Shown here piece after piece: positions 7,458-13,456 of a stretch of 17,917 bases of DNA (within the stretch, counting starts at the first letter, position 1; every line of letters starts with the position of its first letter). The notes under the pieces were generated by a model. It saw nothing but the letters and a program-made list of their open reading frames with translations, was not told where the DNA came from and made no database searches. The stretch comes from Erythrobacter sp. (GTDB taxonomy: Bacteria; Pseudomonadota; Alphaproteobacteria; Sphingomonadales; Sphingomonadaceae): assembly GCA_002695185.1 (NCBI GenBank), contig NZOF01000015.1:1-17917 (forward strand), written 5' to 3'. Both the position numbers and the translations under genes were made by a program.

Positions 7458-7891
7458 CACGCGACTTCCTTGGCCTGCTGAAGAATGTGCGGAGGCACGC
7501 TTCTCGCGATCATGTTGAGCGCTTCTGCAGCTTCTTCATTGCCACGAGATGCCAGCCGGTCTGCGAGGGCAGTCGCCTCGACCATCAGGGTCTCCCCATA
7601 CCAACCCCATTCATTATCGCCTGACCAGAAATTGGAAAGATGAGCCAAGGCGGCCGTAAGCATGAGAGCATCATCTTCAGCACCATGGCTTGCGGCGAAA
7701 CGAGCCCAGAACATCATTTCCAGCGTATGGCTTTGGGCCATGACCATGTCGCCGCGAGCTGAAGCCACCTTCATTGCATTGAATGTAAGCTGGCAGCCTT
7801 GGCGTTGCGCCGACAGATCTCCCGCAGCAGCCGCGCGGATGATCTGCGATAGTTCTCCCATCGCCGAGTTGGGATCGAACTCATCGCTCAT
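7457..7891 (-). CDS. Helical phage-operon protein, 144 aa
   Basis: An all-helical protein with Ala-rich, slightly acidic helices (MGELSQIIRAAAAGD, then GDMVMAQSHTLEMMFWARFAA and ALMLTAALAHLSNFWSG). No signal peptide and no convincing membrane segment. The helices look like paired repeats, as in small adaptor or chaperone proteins. It overlaps the RHH gene upstream by four bases (ATGA) and touches the next gene at TGATG, so all are probably translated as one unit. No family recognised. A role in virion assembly or as a chaperone for the large ejection protein is a guess from position. Confidence 0.65.
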   Translation of the reverse strand: MSDEFDPNSAMGELSQIIRAAAAGDLSAQRQGCQLTFNAMKVASARGDMVMAQSHTLEMMFWARFAASHGAEDDALMLTAALAHLSNFWSGDNEWGWYGETLMVEATALADRLASRGNEEAAEALNMIARSVPPHILQQAKEVA

Positions 7892-8037
7892 GCTGCCTCC
7901 CGGACTTCCCGGCGGACGGCCTGCCGCAAAAGCTCGGATAGGCTCATGCCTTCGTTGCGCGCCTTAGCCTCGGCGGCCGCAACGAGCGTATGGTTCACCC
8001 TGAAACGGACAGGCGTATCGTGGAAATGGCTTCGCAT
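7888..8037 (-). CDS. Ribbon-helix-helix DNA-binding protein, 49 aa
   Basis: The protein starts MRSHFHDTPVRFRV, which gives an N-terminal beta ribbon (TPVRFRV). Two helices follow, HTLVAAAEAKARNEG and SLSELLRQAVRREVRE, the usual RHH (CopG/RelB-type) fold. It would act as a dimer binding a palindrome. It is the first gene of the phage operon and overlaps the next gene by ATGA. A perfect inverted repeat lies 28 bases upstream inside the predicted promoter and is the obvious candidate operator, suggesting autorepression of the operon. ATG at 8037 has GAGGG five bases upstream. Confidence 0.78.
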   Translation of the reverse strand: MRSHFHDTPVRFRVNHTLVAAAEAKARNEGMSLSELLRQAVRREVREAA

Positions 8038-8061
8038 AAGACCCTCATTTCTTTGAGGTTC

Positions 8062-8090
8062 TTTGTATTCCTTTTGGAATACGGCGGAAA
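8062..8090 (-). promoter_or_regulatory. Promoter with palindromic operator of the phage operon
   Basis: A perfect 7-base inverted repeat, GTATTCC-TTTT-GGAATAC, occupies 8065-8082. On the minus strand TTTCCG (-35, 8090-8085) and TACAAA (-10, 8067-8062) are 17 bases apart, so the palindrome fills the spacer and overlaps the -10. A repressor bound there would block the polymerase. The RHH protein encoded 28 bases downstream is the likely ligand. Between promoter and ATG, CCTCA (8058-8054) can pair with TGAGG (8047-8043), which contains the ribosome site. Confidence 0.6.
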
Positions 8091-8228
8091 GGCTACCGGG
8101 GGAACTGGCGGGAACGCTAGGGCCAAAAATGAAGACTTAATGTTTGCCAGAAAAGGAGAAGGGCTGGTCGGCAACCGCCGATGATCTGATAACCGGAGAA
8201 GTCGCTCCCCTGCCGCTTGCTGACCCGA

Positions 8229-8693
8229 TTACCCTTGAATTCGTCGCTGCGCCTTTTTCGCCTTCTTGTTCATCGATTGAAAGTCGATGGGAATCTTTTT
8301 CAGCTTTGCGTCTTCAGAAACCGAAAACGGGGTCGAATAACACTCGCGCGGCTTCATCGCATTGAGCTGCGCCTCGATGCGTTGCCACCAGATCAAGAGA
8401 TGGCCAGCCTGAATTGCACGTGACGAATTCGCCCAGGCAGCAGGAAGGTGAATGACACGCAGCCCGGTCCGCTCGACAGCCTGCACCTGCGGATATTCCT
8501 TCAGAAAGTCGGTGTCTGCAGTAAGGATAGCTGCACCGCCATCTTCTGCGAACGCAGTAATCCAGTGCACATCGCTGCTTCCCCGGAAACCTTCTTTGAG
8601 CACGGAGGTAAGTTCGAATCCCTCTCCGAGGGCGACCTGCTGGACCGCCTGAACGATCGCTGGAGCGACATGCTCGTCCGCCCTGACCCTCAA
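8229..8693 (-). CDS. PIN-like domain toxin (DUF5615-type), partner of DUF433 protein
   Basis: A 154-residue protein with a PIN-like fold. Acidic residues typical of these RNases are seen at RADEH (D6/E7), SSDVHW (D41) and ILTADTDFL (D60, D62). The C-terminal third is Lys-rich (DAKLKKIPIDFQSMNKKAKK) and longer than in minimal family members. Proteins of this class are paired with DUF433 antitoxins in type II toxin-antitoxin modules and are thought to cut RNA. The start overlaps the upstream DUF433 gene by four bases (ATGA), the usual antitoxin-first order. Activity as an RNase is inferred from family and pairing. Confidence 0.82.
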   Translation of the reverse strand: MRVRADEHVAPAIVQAVQQVALGEGFELTSVLKEGFRGSSDVHWITAFAEDGGAAILTADTDFLKEYPQVQAVERTGLRVIHLPAAWANSSRAIQAGHLLIWWQRIEAQLNAMKPRECYSTPFSVSEDAKLKKIPIDFQSMNKKAKKAQRRIQG

Positions 8694-9385
8694 CTTGCAG
8701 TCGTGATCTCATATTCGACGGCCGCTTTTACGGCGTCTTCGCTGATCTCATACGCGGCCGCAACGCGGCTAATGCTGCCCCCCTCTGCCCGCCACATACG
8801 ATGAAGAGCCGCCGTAGGGATGCGCTCTTGCGTCAGCGCCGGCTTCCCGAAAGCAATCGCAGGATCAATGCCTATCGAGGGAAATTCGCCGGGAAGGGGA
8901 TGCCATCGCCTGGCCAAGTTCGAGTTCGGATCGAATTCTACCCCTTTCGCGATTGTCGTTTCAATGACGTCCCACATCTCATGCTGCCCGGACGCCATAT
9001 CCCAGGTAATGCGGTCCTTCTCCTGTTCCGCCACTTGGGCAAACACACTTCGGCGGTCGGTTAGATAGACTGCCTTCGCCAGGGCGAAAGGATGCGCCAC
9101 AGACCAGTCGCGACGCGCCCGATCGGCTGCCTTGCGGAGAGTTTGCATCGGTACGCCCTGACTTCGAAAGGCTTCAATGAAGCGCATCTCCATCAGATCG
9201 AGAAAGCTGATAGTCCGGCTGTCTTTAAAGTCGCGATCCACGATCGGTCCAGCAGTGCTTCCGGTCCATCCGTTCAGCCATCCGCGCAGTTTCGGAGAAG
9301 CGACCTTGAGCAGACGCGCGGCATCGGCCGGACTGTAAAAGCCGGCAAGCAACGGATCCGCTTCAATTCGACGGTGCTCCAGCAC
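8690..9385 (-). CDS. DUF433 antitoxin with MerR-like N-terminal domain
   Basis: A 231-residue protein. The N-terminal part (YSPADAARLLKVASPKLRGWL, about residues 17-37) is a MerR-like helix-turn-helix, followed by ISFLDLMEMRFIEAFRSQGV (59-78). The C-terminal part (about 167-227, FPSIGIDPAIAFGKPAL then VAAAYEISEDAVKAAVEYE) is a DUF433 domain. It is much longer than minimal DUF433 antitoxins because of the fused DNA-binding domain, so it probably both neutralises the PIN-like partner and represses the operon. The start is unusual: AAGGAGG lies only two bases before the GTG at 9385. The CTG just after it would have better spacing (five bases), so the exact start is uncertain. Confidence 0.82.
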   Translation of the reverse strand: MLEHRRIEADPLLAGFYSPADAARLLKVASPKLRGWLNGWTGSTAGPIVDRDFKDSRTISFLDLMEMRFIEAFRSQGVPMQTLRKAADRARRDWSVAHPFALAKAVYLTDRRSVFAQVAEQEKDRITWDMASGQHEMWDVIETTIAKGVEFDPNSNLARRWHPLPGEFPSIGIDPAIAFGKPALTQERIPTAALHRMWRAEGGSISRVAAAYEISEDAVKAAVEYEITTAS

Positions 9386-9483
9386 AACCTCCTTCTACGT
9401 CAGGACAGGAATTGGACTCGCAGCGACTGGCCGTCAAGCCGTCGCCTGATCATCGAAGCTGCAATTTCGAGAATGGGGATAAT

Positions 9484-9750
9484 ATGAGAAAGGAAAAAGG
9501 AATGAGTAACCCTCGCGCATGGCGAGCTAAGCCACGAACCAGCAAGCCCAATTCCCGCCAGAAGCGGAACGGCTTATTCCTTGATCAGCGACCGATCTGC
9601 CAATTCTGCAACATTCGGGCTGCAATCCATGCTCACCACGATCGGCCTCATGGTCACCTTGATAGGTATGACCACCGATATATGCGGGCGCTATGCGAAC
9701 CGTGCCATGTGCGCGTCCATCGCCATGGCAACATGGCAGGACATTCCTAA
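9484..9750 (+). CDS. Small HNH-like zinc protein
   Basis: An 88-residue basic protein. A zinc knuckle CQFC (residues 39-42) is followed by HAHHDRPHGHLDRYD (49-63) and LCEPCHVRVHRH (70-81). The pattern of two Cys pairs around a His-rich centre matches HNH nucleases. The expected DHxxP is replaced by HHDRP, so catalysis is plausible but not certain. The N-terminus is Arg/Lys/Pro-rich. Two starts are possible: ATG at 9484, with GGGGA a few bases upstream, or ATG at 9502, with AGGAAA upstream. Small HNH proteins are typical of phages, where they aid packaging, or act as homing-type nucleases. It is divergent from the DUF433 operon. Confidence 0.65.
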   Translation: MRKEKGMSNPRAWRAKPRTSKPNSRQKRNGLFLDQRPICQFCNIRAAIHAHHDRPHGHLDRYDHRYMRALCEPCHVRVHRHGNMAGHS

Positions 9751-9788
9751 AACCTGTCGGCCACTGACTCCCGTCGACAGCGCGGCAG

Positions 9789-10091
9789 TTACGCCGGCTT
9801 GCTCAGCATCTTCTGCGCGCTGGTCTTCACGAATTCCGAGATCGGCCCGGACATCATCTTGAGCATCAGGGGCACAGATACAGTCCCCCGAACCACAGCA
9901 TCCTCGACCAACAGCTGAACCGGGACCGTCTGGCCCATAGCGATGATCTTCATGTCCAACGTCGTGTCGGTCGTCCAGTTGGCGTCGACCGTGCCGCCGC
10001 CTGGGATATGCTGCTCCAGCTTGGGCAGTCCAGCCTCGATGCGCCGCTTGGCTTCCACCGCGCCGAGACTGTGGGGGATGTCGATGTCCAT
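9789..10091 (-). CDS. Polyhydroxyalkanoic acid system family protein
   Basis: A 100-residue protein with the signatures of the putative PHA system family (PF09650): MDIDIPHSLGAVEAKRRIEA at the start, a central G-x-T-VDANW strand, MKIIAMGQTVPVQLLVEDAVV, and VPLMLKMMSGPISEFV towards the end. Family members are linked to PHA granules only by genome context; no reaction is known. Here it is the second gene of an operon with a 52-residue RHH protein, eight bases apart. That layout is more like a toxin-antitoxin or regulated pair than a PHA operon, and no PHA synthase or phasin is nearby. The ATG has AGGACAG upstream. Confidence 0.75.
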   Translation of the reverse strand: MDIDIPHSLGAVEAKRRIEAGLPKLEQHIPGGGTVDANWTTDTTLDMKIIAMGQTVPVQLLVEDAVVRGTVSVPLMLKMMSGPISEFVKTSAQKMLSKPA

Positions 10092-10099
10092 GATCTGTC

Positions 10100-10258
10100 C
10101 TACTTCTGGGGTTTTTCGAGCCCAAGAATGATCAGCCGCCTGATGGCTTCCGACTCGGACGCAATGCGGTTGTCGAACCGATAATCCTGAATTTGCTTCA
10201 CCAGATCATGCGGAAGCGAGACCAGCTTTCGAGCCGTGGTTTCAGAATTAACAGCCAT
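10100..10258 (-). CDS. Ribbon-helix-helix regulator, 52 aa
   Basis: The predicted protein starts MAVNSETTARKLVSLPHDLV. The ribbon is ARKLVSLP. Helix 1 is HDLVKQIQDYRFDNRIAS and helix 2 is SESEAIRRLIILGLEK, which makes a CopG-type RHH fold. It is translated just ahead of the PHA-system protein gene. Its predicted promoter contains a repeat related to a perfect palindrome 33 bases further upstream, so autorepression is likely. It could be the antitoxin of a two-gene module or a simple operon repressor. Confidence 0.78.
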   Translation of the reverse strand: MAVNSETTARKLVSLPHDLVKQIQDYRFDNRIASESEAIRRLIILGLEKPQK

Positions 10259-10260
10259 GC

Positions 10261-10314
10261 AAGTGATATAACCAGCAAGGGTGTTGACTGTCCAGTGTAT
10301 CAGGTGATATCACC
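10261..10314. promoter_or_regulatory. Divergent promoters with two operator copies
   Basis: A perfect 12-base palindrome GGTGATATCACC lies at 10303-10314, and a related copy, GTGATATAACC, at 10263-10273. Leftward, TGGACA (10294-10289) and TTATAT (10271-10266) are 17 bases apart, so the second copy covers the -10 of the RHH operon. Rightward, TTGACT (10284-10289) and ATATCA (10307-10312) are 17 bases apart, so the palindrome covers the -10 of the six-gene operon. One repressor, most simply the RHH protein, could control both directions. Confidence 0.6.
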
Positions 10315-10388
10315 ATTGCGACCGAAGTAGAGGATTGGGCCCCTCCGCTCCGGTCTGACCACAACCCCTGATGAGAGGGATTGAAGCT

Positions 10389-11087
10389 ATGAACACCCTA
10401 ACGCCTTCACGGCGCAATGTCATGCGCGCGCTCGCTGCGCTCTCCACCGGCCTGCCGACGATGGCTTATGCAACGCCTGGACGGGTCCGCACGAGGCTTG
10501 GGCCAAGCGCAGAATGGCACAACGCGATAGCCGCCATGTGTGCTGCCTCCGAAAAGCTCAACCTTTTCTACAAGCACACCTACGTGCCGGTTCGCGATCA
10601 CTGGAAGCGAACAGTTGCGGAAGCCGAAGCCGATCTTGAGCGGCGTGTAGCAGCCATACCTCACTACGAGACGCGCCAGACCTTCGCCATGCCCAGCGGC
10701 GAATCACGGTCGATGTCTACGGCCATCCAGATTGATGTGCTGGTCGCGGCGGACTTTTTCAGGCGTCGCGCCAACCTCAGCCGAGAAGATGCGGATTACG
10801 CCGCCTGCTGCCTTGAGCTTCACCCAGAAGCAGTTCGCCGCGAGGAAGCTGAACAGGCCATACGGGACAGCTTCACGCCACCACTGTTCGATCCCATCGT
10901 GGAGGCGGAAAGCGACCGCCTGGAGAGCGAAAGCCACACCGCATGGGAAGGCGTGACGCGCTTCAAGGCCTCGGCACTGCCCGATCTTGTGGCAAAGATC
11001 ACCTACCTCAAGTCGGAAGACTGCGAGATCGACCACGATGAACTCCTCGCCGATCTGACGCGCGTATTCGGGAAGGGGATGGCATGA
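10389..11087 (+). CDS. Putative exported or phage-type protein with twin-arginine leader, 232 aa
   Basis: The N-terminus MNTLTPSRRNVMRALAALST then GLPTMAYA resembles a twin-arginine signal (SRRNVMRAL, Ala-rich core, AYA cleavage). The mature part is helical and charged (AMCAASEKLNLFYKHTYVPV, WKRTVAEAEADLERRVAAIP, PEAVRREEAEQAIRDSF) and has a VVAKITYL-like segment near the end. Similar Tat-leader, helix-rich proteins are common in alphaproteobacterial prophages, with no known function. A start 18 bases earlier (10371) is possible, but ATG at 10389 directly begins the leader. It overlaps the next gene by ATGA and is the first gene of the rightward operon controlled by the divergent promoter region. 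Confidence 0.7.
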   Translation: MNTLTPSRRNVMRALAALSTGLPTMAYATPGRVRTRLGPSAEWHNAIAAMCAASEKLNLFYKHTYVPVRDHWKRTVAEAEADLERRVAAIPHYETRQTFAMPSGESRSMSTAIQIDVLVAADFFRRRANLSREDADYAACCLELHPEAVRREEAEQAIRDSFTPPLFDPIVEAESDRLESESHTAWEGVTRFKASALPDLVAKITYLKSEDCEIDHDELLADLTRVFGKGMA

Positions 11088-11449
11088 GCTGGATCGTCCT
11101 CAAGCAGCCGCATCCGCTGGACGGCATCTGGTCCGTAGCCATGGCCGCCGTCGAAGAAGCACAAGCCGCGATCGACGCCTTAGCCTCACCTTACACAAAC
11201 GGGGAGATTGACGCGCTGGTCGACAAGCATTCGGCGGCGGCGCAGGCGTTGCTAGCTCTACCGGCCAGAGATGTTGCCGACTGCATCACAAAGCTCGACC
11301 TTACAGGCCCGTTGGACGGCGGTCAGATCATGTGGGCCGACCGCAACGCCATCACGAACGAGATGCTGACGCTGATCGACGCCGCCGTTCACCGCGGCGA
11401 GAAGATCAAGAAGATCATGCCCGACTTTCTGGAAGGGGTGACGCTATGA
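11084..11449 (+). CDS. Hypothetical phage-type protein, 121 aa
   Basis: A helical, mildly acidic protein starting MSWIVLKQPHPLDGIW. Helices AVEEAQAAIDALASPYT, HSAAAQALLALPARDVADCI and NAITNEMLTLIDAAVHRGEK suggest a small bundle. No catalytic or metal motif is visible and no family recognised. It overlaps its neighbours on both sides by four bases (ATGA), so the operon is translated as a coupled unit. The size and pattern are like many short genes in alphaproteobacterial prophage regulatory clusters. Confidence 0.65.
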   Translation: MSWIVLKQPHPLDGIWSVAMAAVEEAQAAIDALASPYTNGEIDALVDKHSAAAQALLALPARDVADCITKLDLTGPLDGGQIMWADRNAITNEMLTLIDAAVHRGEKIKKIMPDFLEGVTL

Positions 11450-11694
11450 TGGTGGCTCTTTCGGTCGAACAGGAGGGCAGGTTCGACCCCGCCGCATGGC
11501 TCGCCCGCTATGTCGAGTTGGGCGGCGGCTATTCCGTGGTCGGGGACGCGATCTGGCTGCACTGGCTGCTCAGTGTCGCTGTGGATGAGGCAGCGATTCA
11601 GGCGCACGAACGCGTCCTGCGCGGCCGTCCTGACTGGCGGAACGCCGTGAAGGCACTGATCATGCAGCGGGTCGCTCGGGAGGTGGTGGAATGA
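11446..11694 (+). CDS. Hypothetical phage-type protein, 82 aa
   Basis: A small protein starting MMVALSVEQEGRFDPAAWLA, with RYVELGGGYSVVGDAIWLHW in the middle and a helical, basic end (RPDWRNAVKALIMQRVAREV). The AWLARYVELGGGYSV pattern is familiar from short prophage genes of alphaproteobacteria, but no function is known. ATG at 11446 overlaps the previous stop as ATGA; a second ATG follows at once. Its own stop overlaps the next gene as ATGA. Confidence 0.65.
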   Translation: MMVALSVEQEGRFDPAAWLARYVELGGGYSVVGDAIWLHWLLSVAVDEAAIQAHERVLRGRPDWRNAVKALIMQRVAREVVE

Positions 11695-12002
11695 TCGCCT
11701 ACCGCCACAACCACGCCGCCGTGCGGTTCAAACCCAAGCCGCGCAAAGCGCCCATCCGCCGCGATCCGCGACCGCGCCTTGAACATCCAAGGGGGAAAGC
11801 CAGCGCTCTCGACCAATCGGTGATGGACCGCATTTCCCTGCTCATCCGGGCAGGCCGGATCGGAGAGGCCGATTTTGGAGGCATGGTGAACCGCGGTCCC
11901 AATCTGGTGGGCGATCTCTACGCCGGCCGGCGGGTTCGTGCCGGGACGCTGGCGCGCATCATGGCAACGCTCAACCGGCTTGAGGGAGGCGCGCATGAAT
12001 AG
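11691..12002 (+). CDS. Helix-turn-helix DNA-binding protein, 103 aa
   Basis: The first 40 residues are basic and Pro/Arg-rich (FKPKPRKAPIRRDPRPRLEH). The rest (44-97) reads as a compact HTH: a helix MDRISLLIRAGRI, then EADFGGMVNRGPNLVGDLYA as the turn and recognition helix, and GRRVRAGTLARIMATLNRL. This E-A-x-F-G...L-V-x-D-L-x-x-G-R-x-x-x-x-T-x-x-R-I pattern is typical of small alphaproteobacterial phage or transposon regulators. It starts in an ATGA overlap and ends with an eight-base overlap into the next gene. It probably regulates a phage or element promoter; its target is unknown. Confidence 0.65.
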   Translation: MIAYRHNHAAVRFKPKPRKAPIRRDPRPRLEHPRGKASALDQSVMDRISLLIRAGRIGEADFGGMVNRGPNLVGDLYAGRRVRAGTLARIMATLNRLEGGAHE

Positions 12003-12408
12003 CCGGGCCGCCCACACCGATGGCTACAAGCCCCGCCACTATCGCGGCTGGCGTCGGACCCGTGACCGGAGCCGCTGGACTGCAGGCGGCTCGCTGGAGG
12101 GGATGCTGACGGTAATCCCGTCGCTGCCTCGCCAGGCGTTGGCAAGGCTGGTGCAGCGCGCGATCGACCACATGGATGACATGGACGGAGATCCTGATCT
12201 GGGTCCTGATAGCGACGAGCTGGACGGGAACATAGCGGAGGACGACTTCCACCACCAGAACGCGAACTGGATGGGCCATGCGGGGTGCCCGGTGTCCGAT
12301 CCTGGTGAGGACGACAGCGAGGACCGATGCACGGCCGGGGATGATGGATGCGCACCGATTTGGCTGCATGGTCGGCGGCATTGGGGGCATGACAACGAAG
12401 TCGAATAG
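11995..12408 (+). CDS. Hypothetical acidic phage-type protein, 137 aa
   Basis: Starts MNSRAAHTDGYKPRHYRGWR with a basic, aromatic N-terminus, followed by a helix LPRQALARLVQRAIDHMDDM. The rest is acidic and low-complexity (DGDPDLGPDSDELDGNIAED) with scattered Cys, His and Trp towards the end. The composition resembles short acidic prophage proteins of sphingomonads; no function known. ATG at 11995 lies inside the end of the previous gene (eight-base overlap). An upstream in-frame ATG at 11938 would overlap much more and is unlikely. The 3' end overlaps the start chosen for the next gene by 20 bases. Confidence 0.6.
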   Translation: MNSRAAHTDGYKPRHYRGWRRTRDRSRWTAGGSLEGMLTVIPSLPRQALARLVQRAIDHMDDMDGDPDLGPDSDELDGNIAEDDFHHQNANWMGHAGCPVSDPGEDDSEDRCTAGDDGCAPIWLHGRRHWGHDNEVE

Positions 12409-12982
12409 CCTCCCTCTCCAGCCAACAGGTCCGCAGCGTGCCCCGGTTCATCAGGATCGGGGCCGTTCTGCGTCCCGGCGTCGTCATCGCTTCCAAGACA
12501 GCCTCGCCCTGTCTGAAGCCTATGCGGACGCGCCGTGGTGGATCGACATGTATCGCCGCGCATTCCCCAGGCTCGCCTCTGCCGTGCCCGTGCGCCAGGA
12601 TGGATGGGCGCAACGAGGCGGTATCGATCGTGTCCTGACGCTGGAATGCGGCCGCACCTACACCGTAGACGAGAAGGTCCGCATGGAAGACTGGCCCGAC
12701 ATTCTGCTGGAGCGGTGGAGCGACGAAGCCCGGCGCGTCCCAGGTTGGGTGCAAAAGCCAATGGCTGCCGATTTCATAGCTTATTGCTTCGCCCCGTCCG
12801 GCGTCTGCTATCTGCTCCCGGTCGTGCCGCTCCAGCGTGCATGGCGACAGCACGGGAAGGAATGGATCAGACGTTACGGGACGCGGCGAGCGCAGAATGT
12901 CGGATATGTCAGCGTCAGCGTGCCCGTGCCGAAGGACGTACTGATGACAGCAATCGCCCGCGCCATGGTCGTAGAAACCTAG
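12389..12982 (+). CDS. Putative PD-(D/E)XK nuclease-like phage protein, 197 aa
   Basis: After a basic, disordered start (residues 1-40), the core has the layout of PD-(D/E)XK enzymes. A helix YADAPWWIDMYRRAFP leads to GGIDRVLTLECGRTYTVDEK, with the acid D80 and D94-E-K96 as the D-x-K element, and then DWPDILLERWSD. A later strand-helix part (MAADFIAYCFAPSGVCYLLP) also fits a nuclease core. I see the motif, not a named family; known phage members help recombination or DNA degradation. I chose ATG at 12389 because earlier in-frame ATGs give a Cys/Arg-rich N-terminus read from the other gene's frame, but GGGGG is only one base upstream, so the start is uncertain. Last gene of the rightward operon. 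Confidence 0.55.
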   Translation: MTTKSNSLPLQPTGPQRAPVHQDRGRSASRRRHRFQDSLALSEAYADAPWWIDMYRRAFPRLASAVPVRQDGWAQRGGIDRVLTLECGRTYTVDEKVRMEDWPDILLERWSDEARRVPGWVQKPMAADFIAYCFAPSGVCYLLPVVPLQRAWRQHGKEWIRRYGTRRAQNVGYVSVSVPVPKDVLMTAIARAMVVET

Positions 12983-13031
12983 AGAAATGGGACAGGAGGT
13001 TGCGTAAGAGGCTGCAACACAACCTTCGCGG

Positions 13032-13292
13032 TCAACCTGCCACGAGCTGCGCTATCCAGCGGACAATTAACCCGAAGACCATGGCAACAATCATGCCAGC
13101 AGCGATCAATCCCGGCATCACGCCCATCTGCCCCTCACGATTTGCTGCTATCACCCGGTCGTAAGATCTGTTCGAGACATTCAGCGATGCCCAAAAGAAG
13201 GCCGGCACCAGAAGCCACCAAGCAGAGGAGCCGGATGCACCAGACCAAACGGCGGTTCCAAAAAGGACAACAAATATTGTCGCCTGAAGCAT
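13032..13292 (-). CDS. Small integral membrane protein, 86 aa
   Basis: Three hydrophobic stretches: LQATIFVVLFGTAVWSG (about 2-18), SAWWLLVPAFFWASL (about 23-37) and GLIAAGMIVAMVFGLIVRWI (about 61-80). The loop between the second and third is basic and polar (RSYDRVIAANREGQ). ATG at 13292 has GAGG shortly upstream; a TTG at 13316 would add eight Gly-rich residues and is less likely. Convergent with the rightward operon. No family recognised. Confidence 0.65.
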   Translation of the reverse strand: MLQATIFVVLFGTAVWSGASGSSAWWLLVPAFFWASLNVSNRSYDRVIAANREGQMGVMPGLIAAGMIVAMVFGLIVRWIAQLVAG

Positions 13293-13456
13293 GTCCTCGC
13301 CCCCTCGCCCACCCAAATCGCCTTCCTAATAACTGCCGCTCCAGCACGATGCTAGCTTTGGTTTGGGTGGCTTAAGTTGATGAGAGCGCGGTCTATCAGG
13401 CCTCGATCGCGCCGCCGCGACAATCAAAATGCTCCGGCATCAATCCGCTCAGCCTC

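Noticed and set aside
8611..8630. tRNA-like AGTTCGAATCCCTCTCCG resembling the tRNA-Pro 3' part (possible att copy)
   Set aside because: It lies inside the conserved PIN-like coding sequence, lacks an acceptor strand and CCA, and only the T-loop core matches.
12278..12388. Longer N-terminus for the nuclease-like gene
   Set aside because: The added residues (Arg/Thr/Cys-rich) are read from the upstream gene's coding region in another frame and have no ribosome site.
11918..12853. 311-codon open frame on the minus strand
   Set aside because: It runs opposite the coupled rightward operon and gives a Pro/Arg/Ser-rich protein typical of antisense frames in high-GC DNA.
12997..13025. AGGTTG/CAACCT inverted repeat between convergent genes as a terminator
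   Set aside because: The stem is only six pairs with a long loop and no T-run; a second CAACCT nearby shows the pairing is not unique.
13407..13420. TCGCG-CCGC-CGCGA hairpin after the relaxase gene as a terminator
   Set aside because: Short stem and no T-run on either strand.
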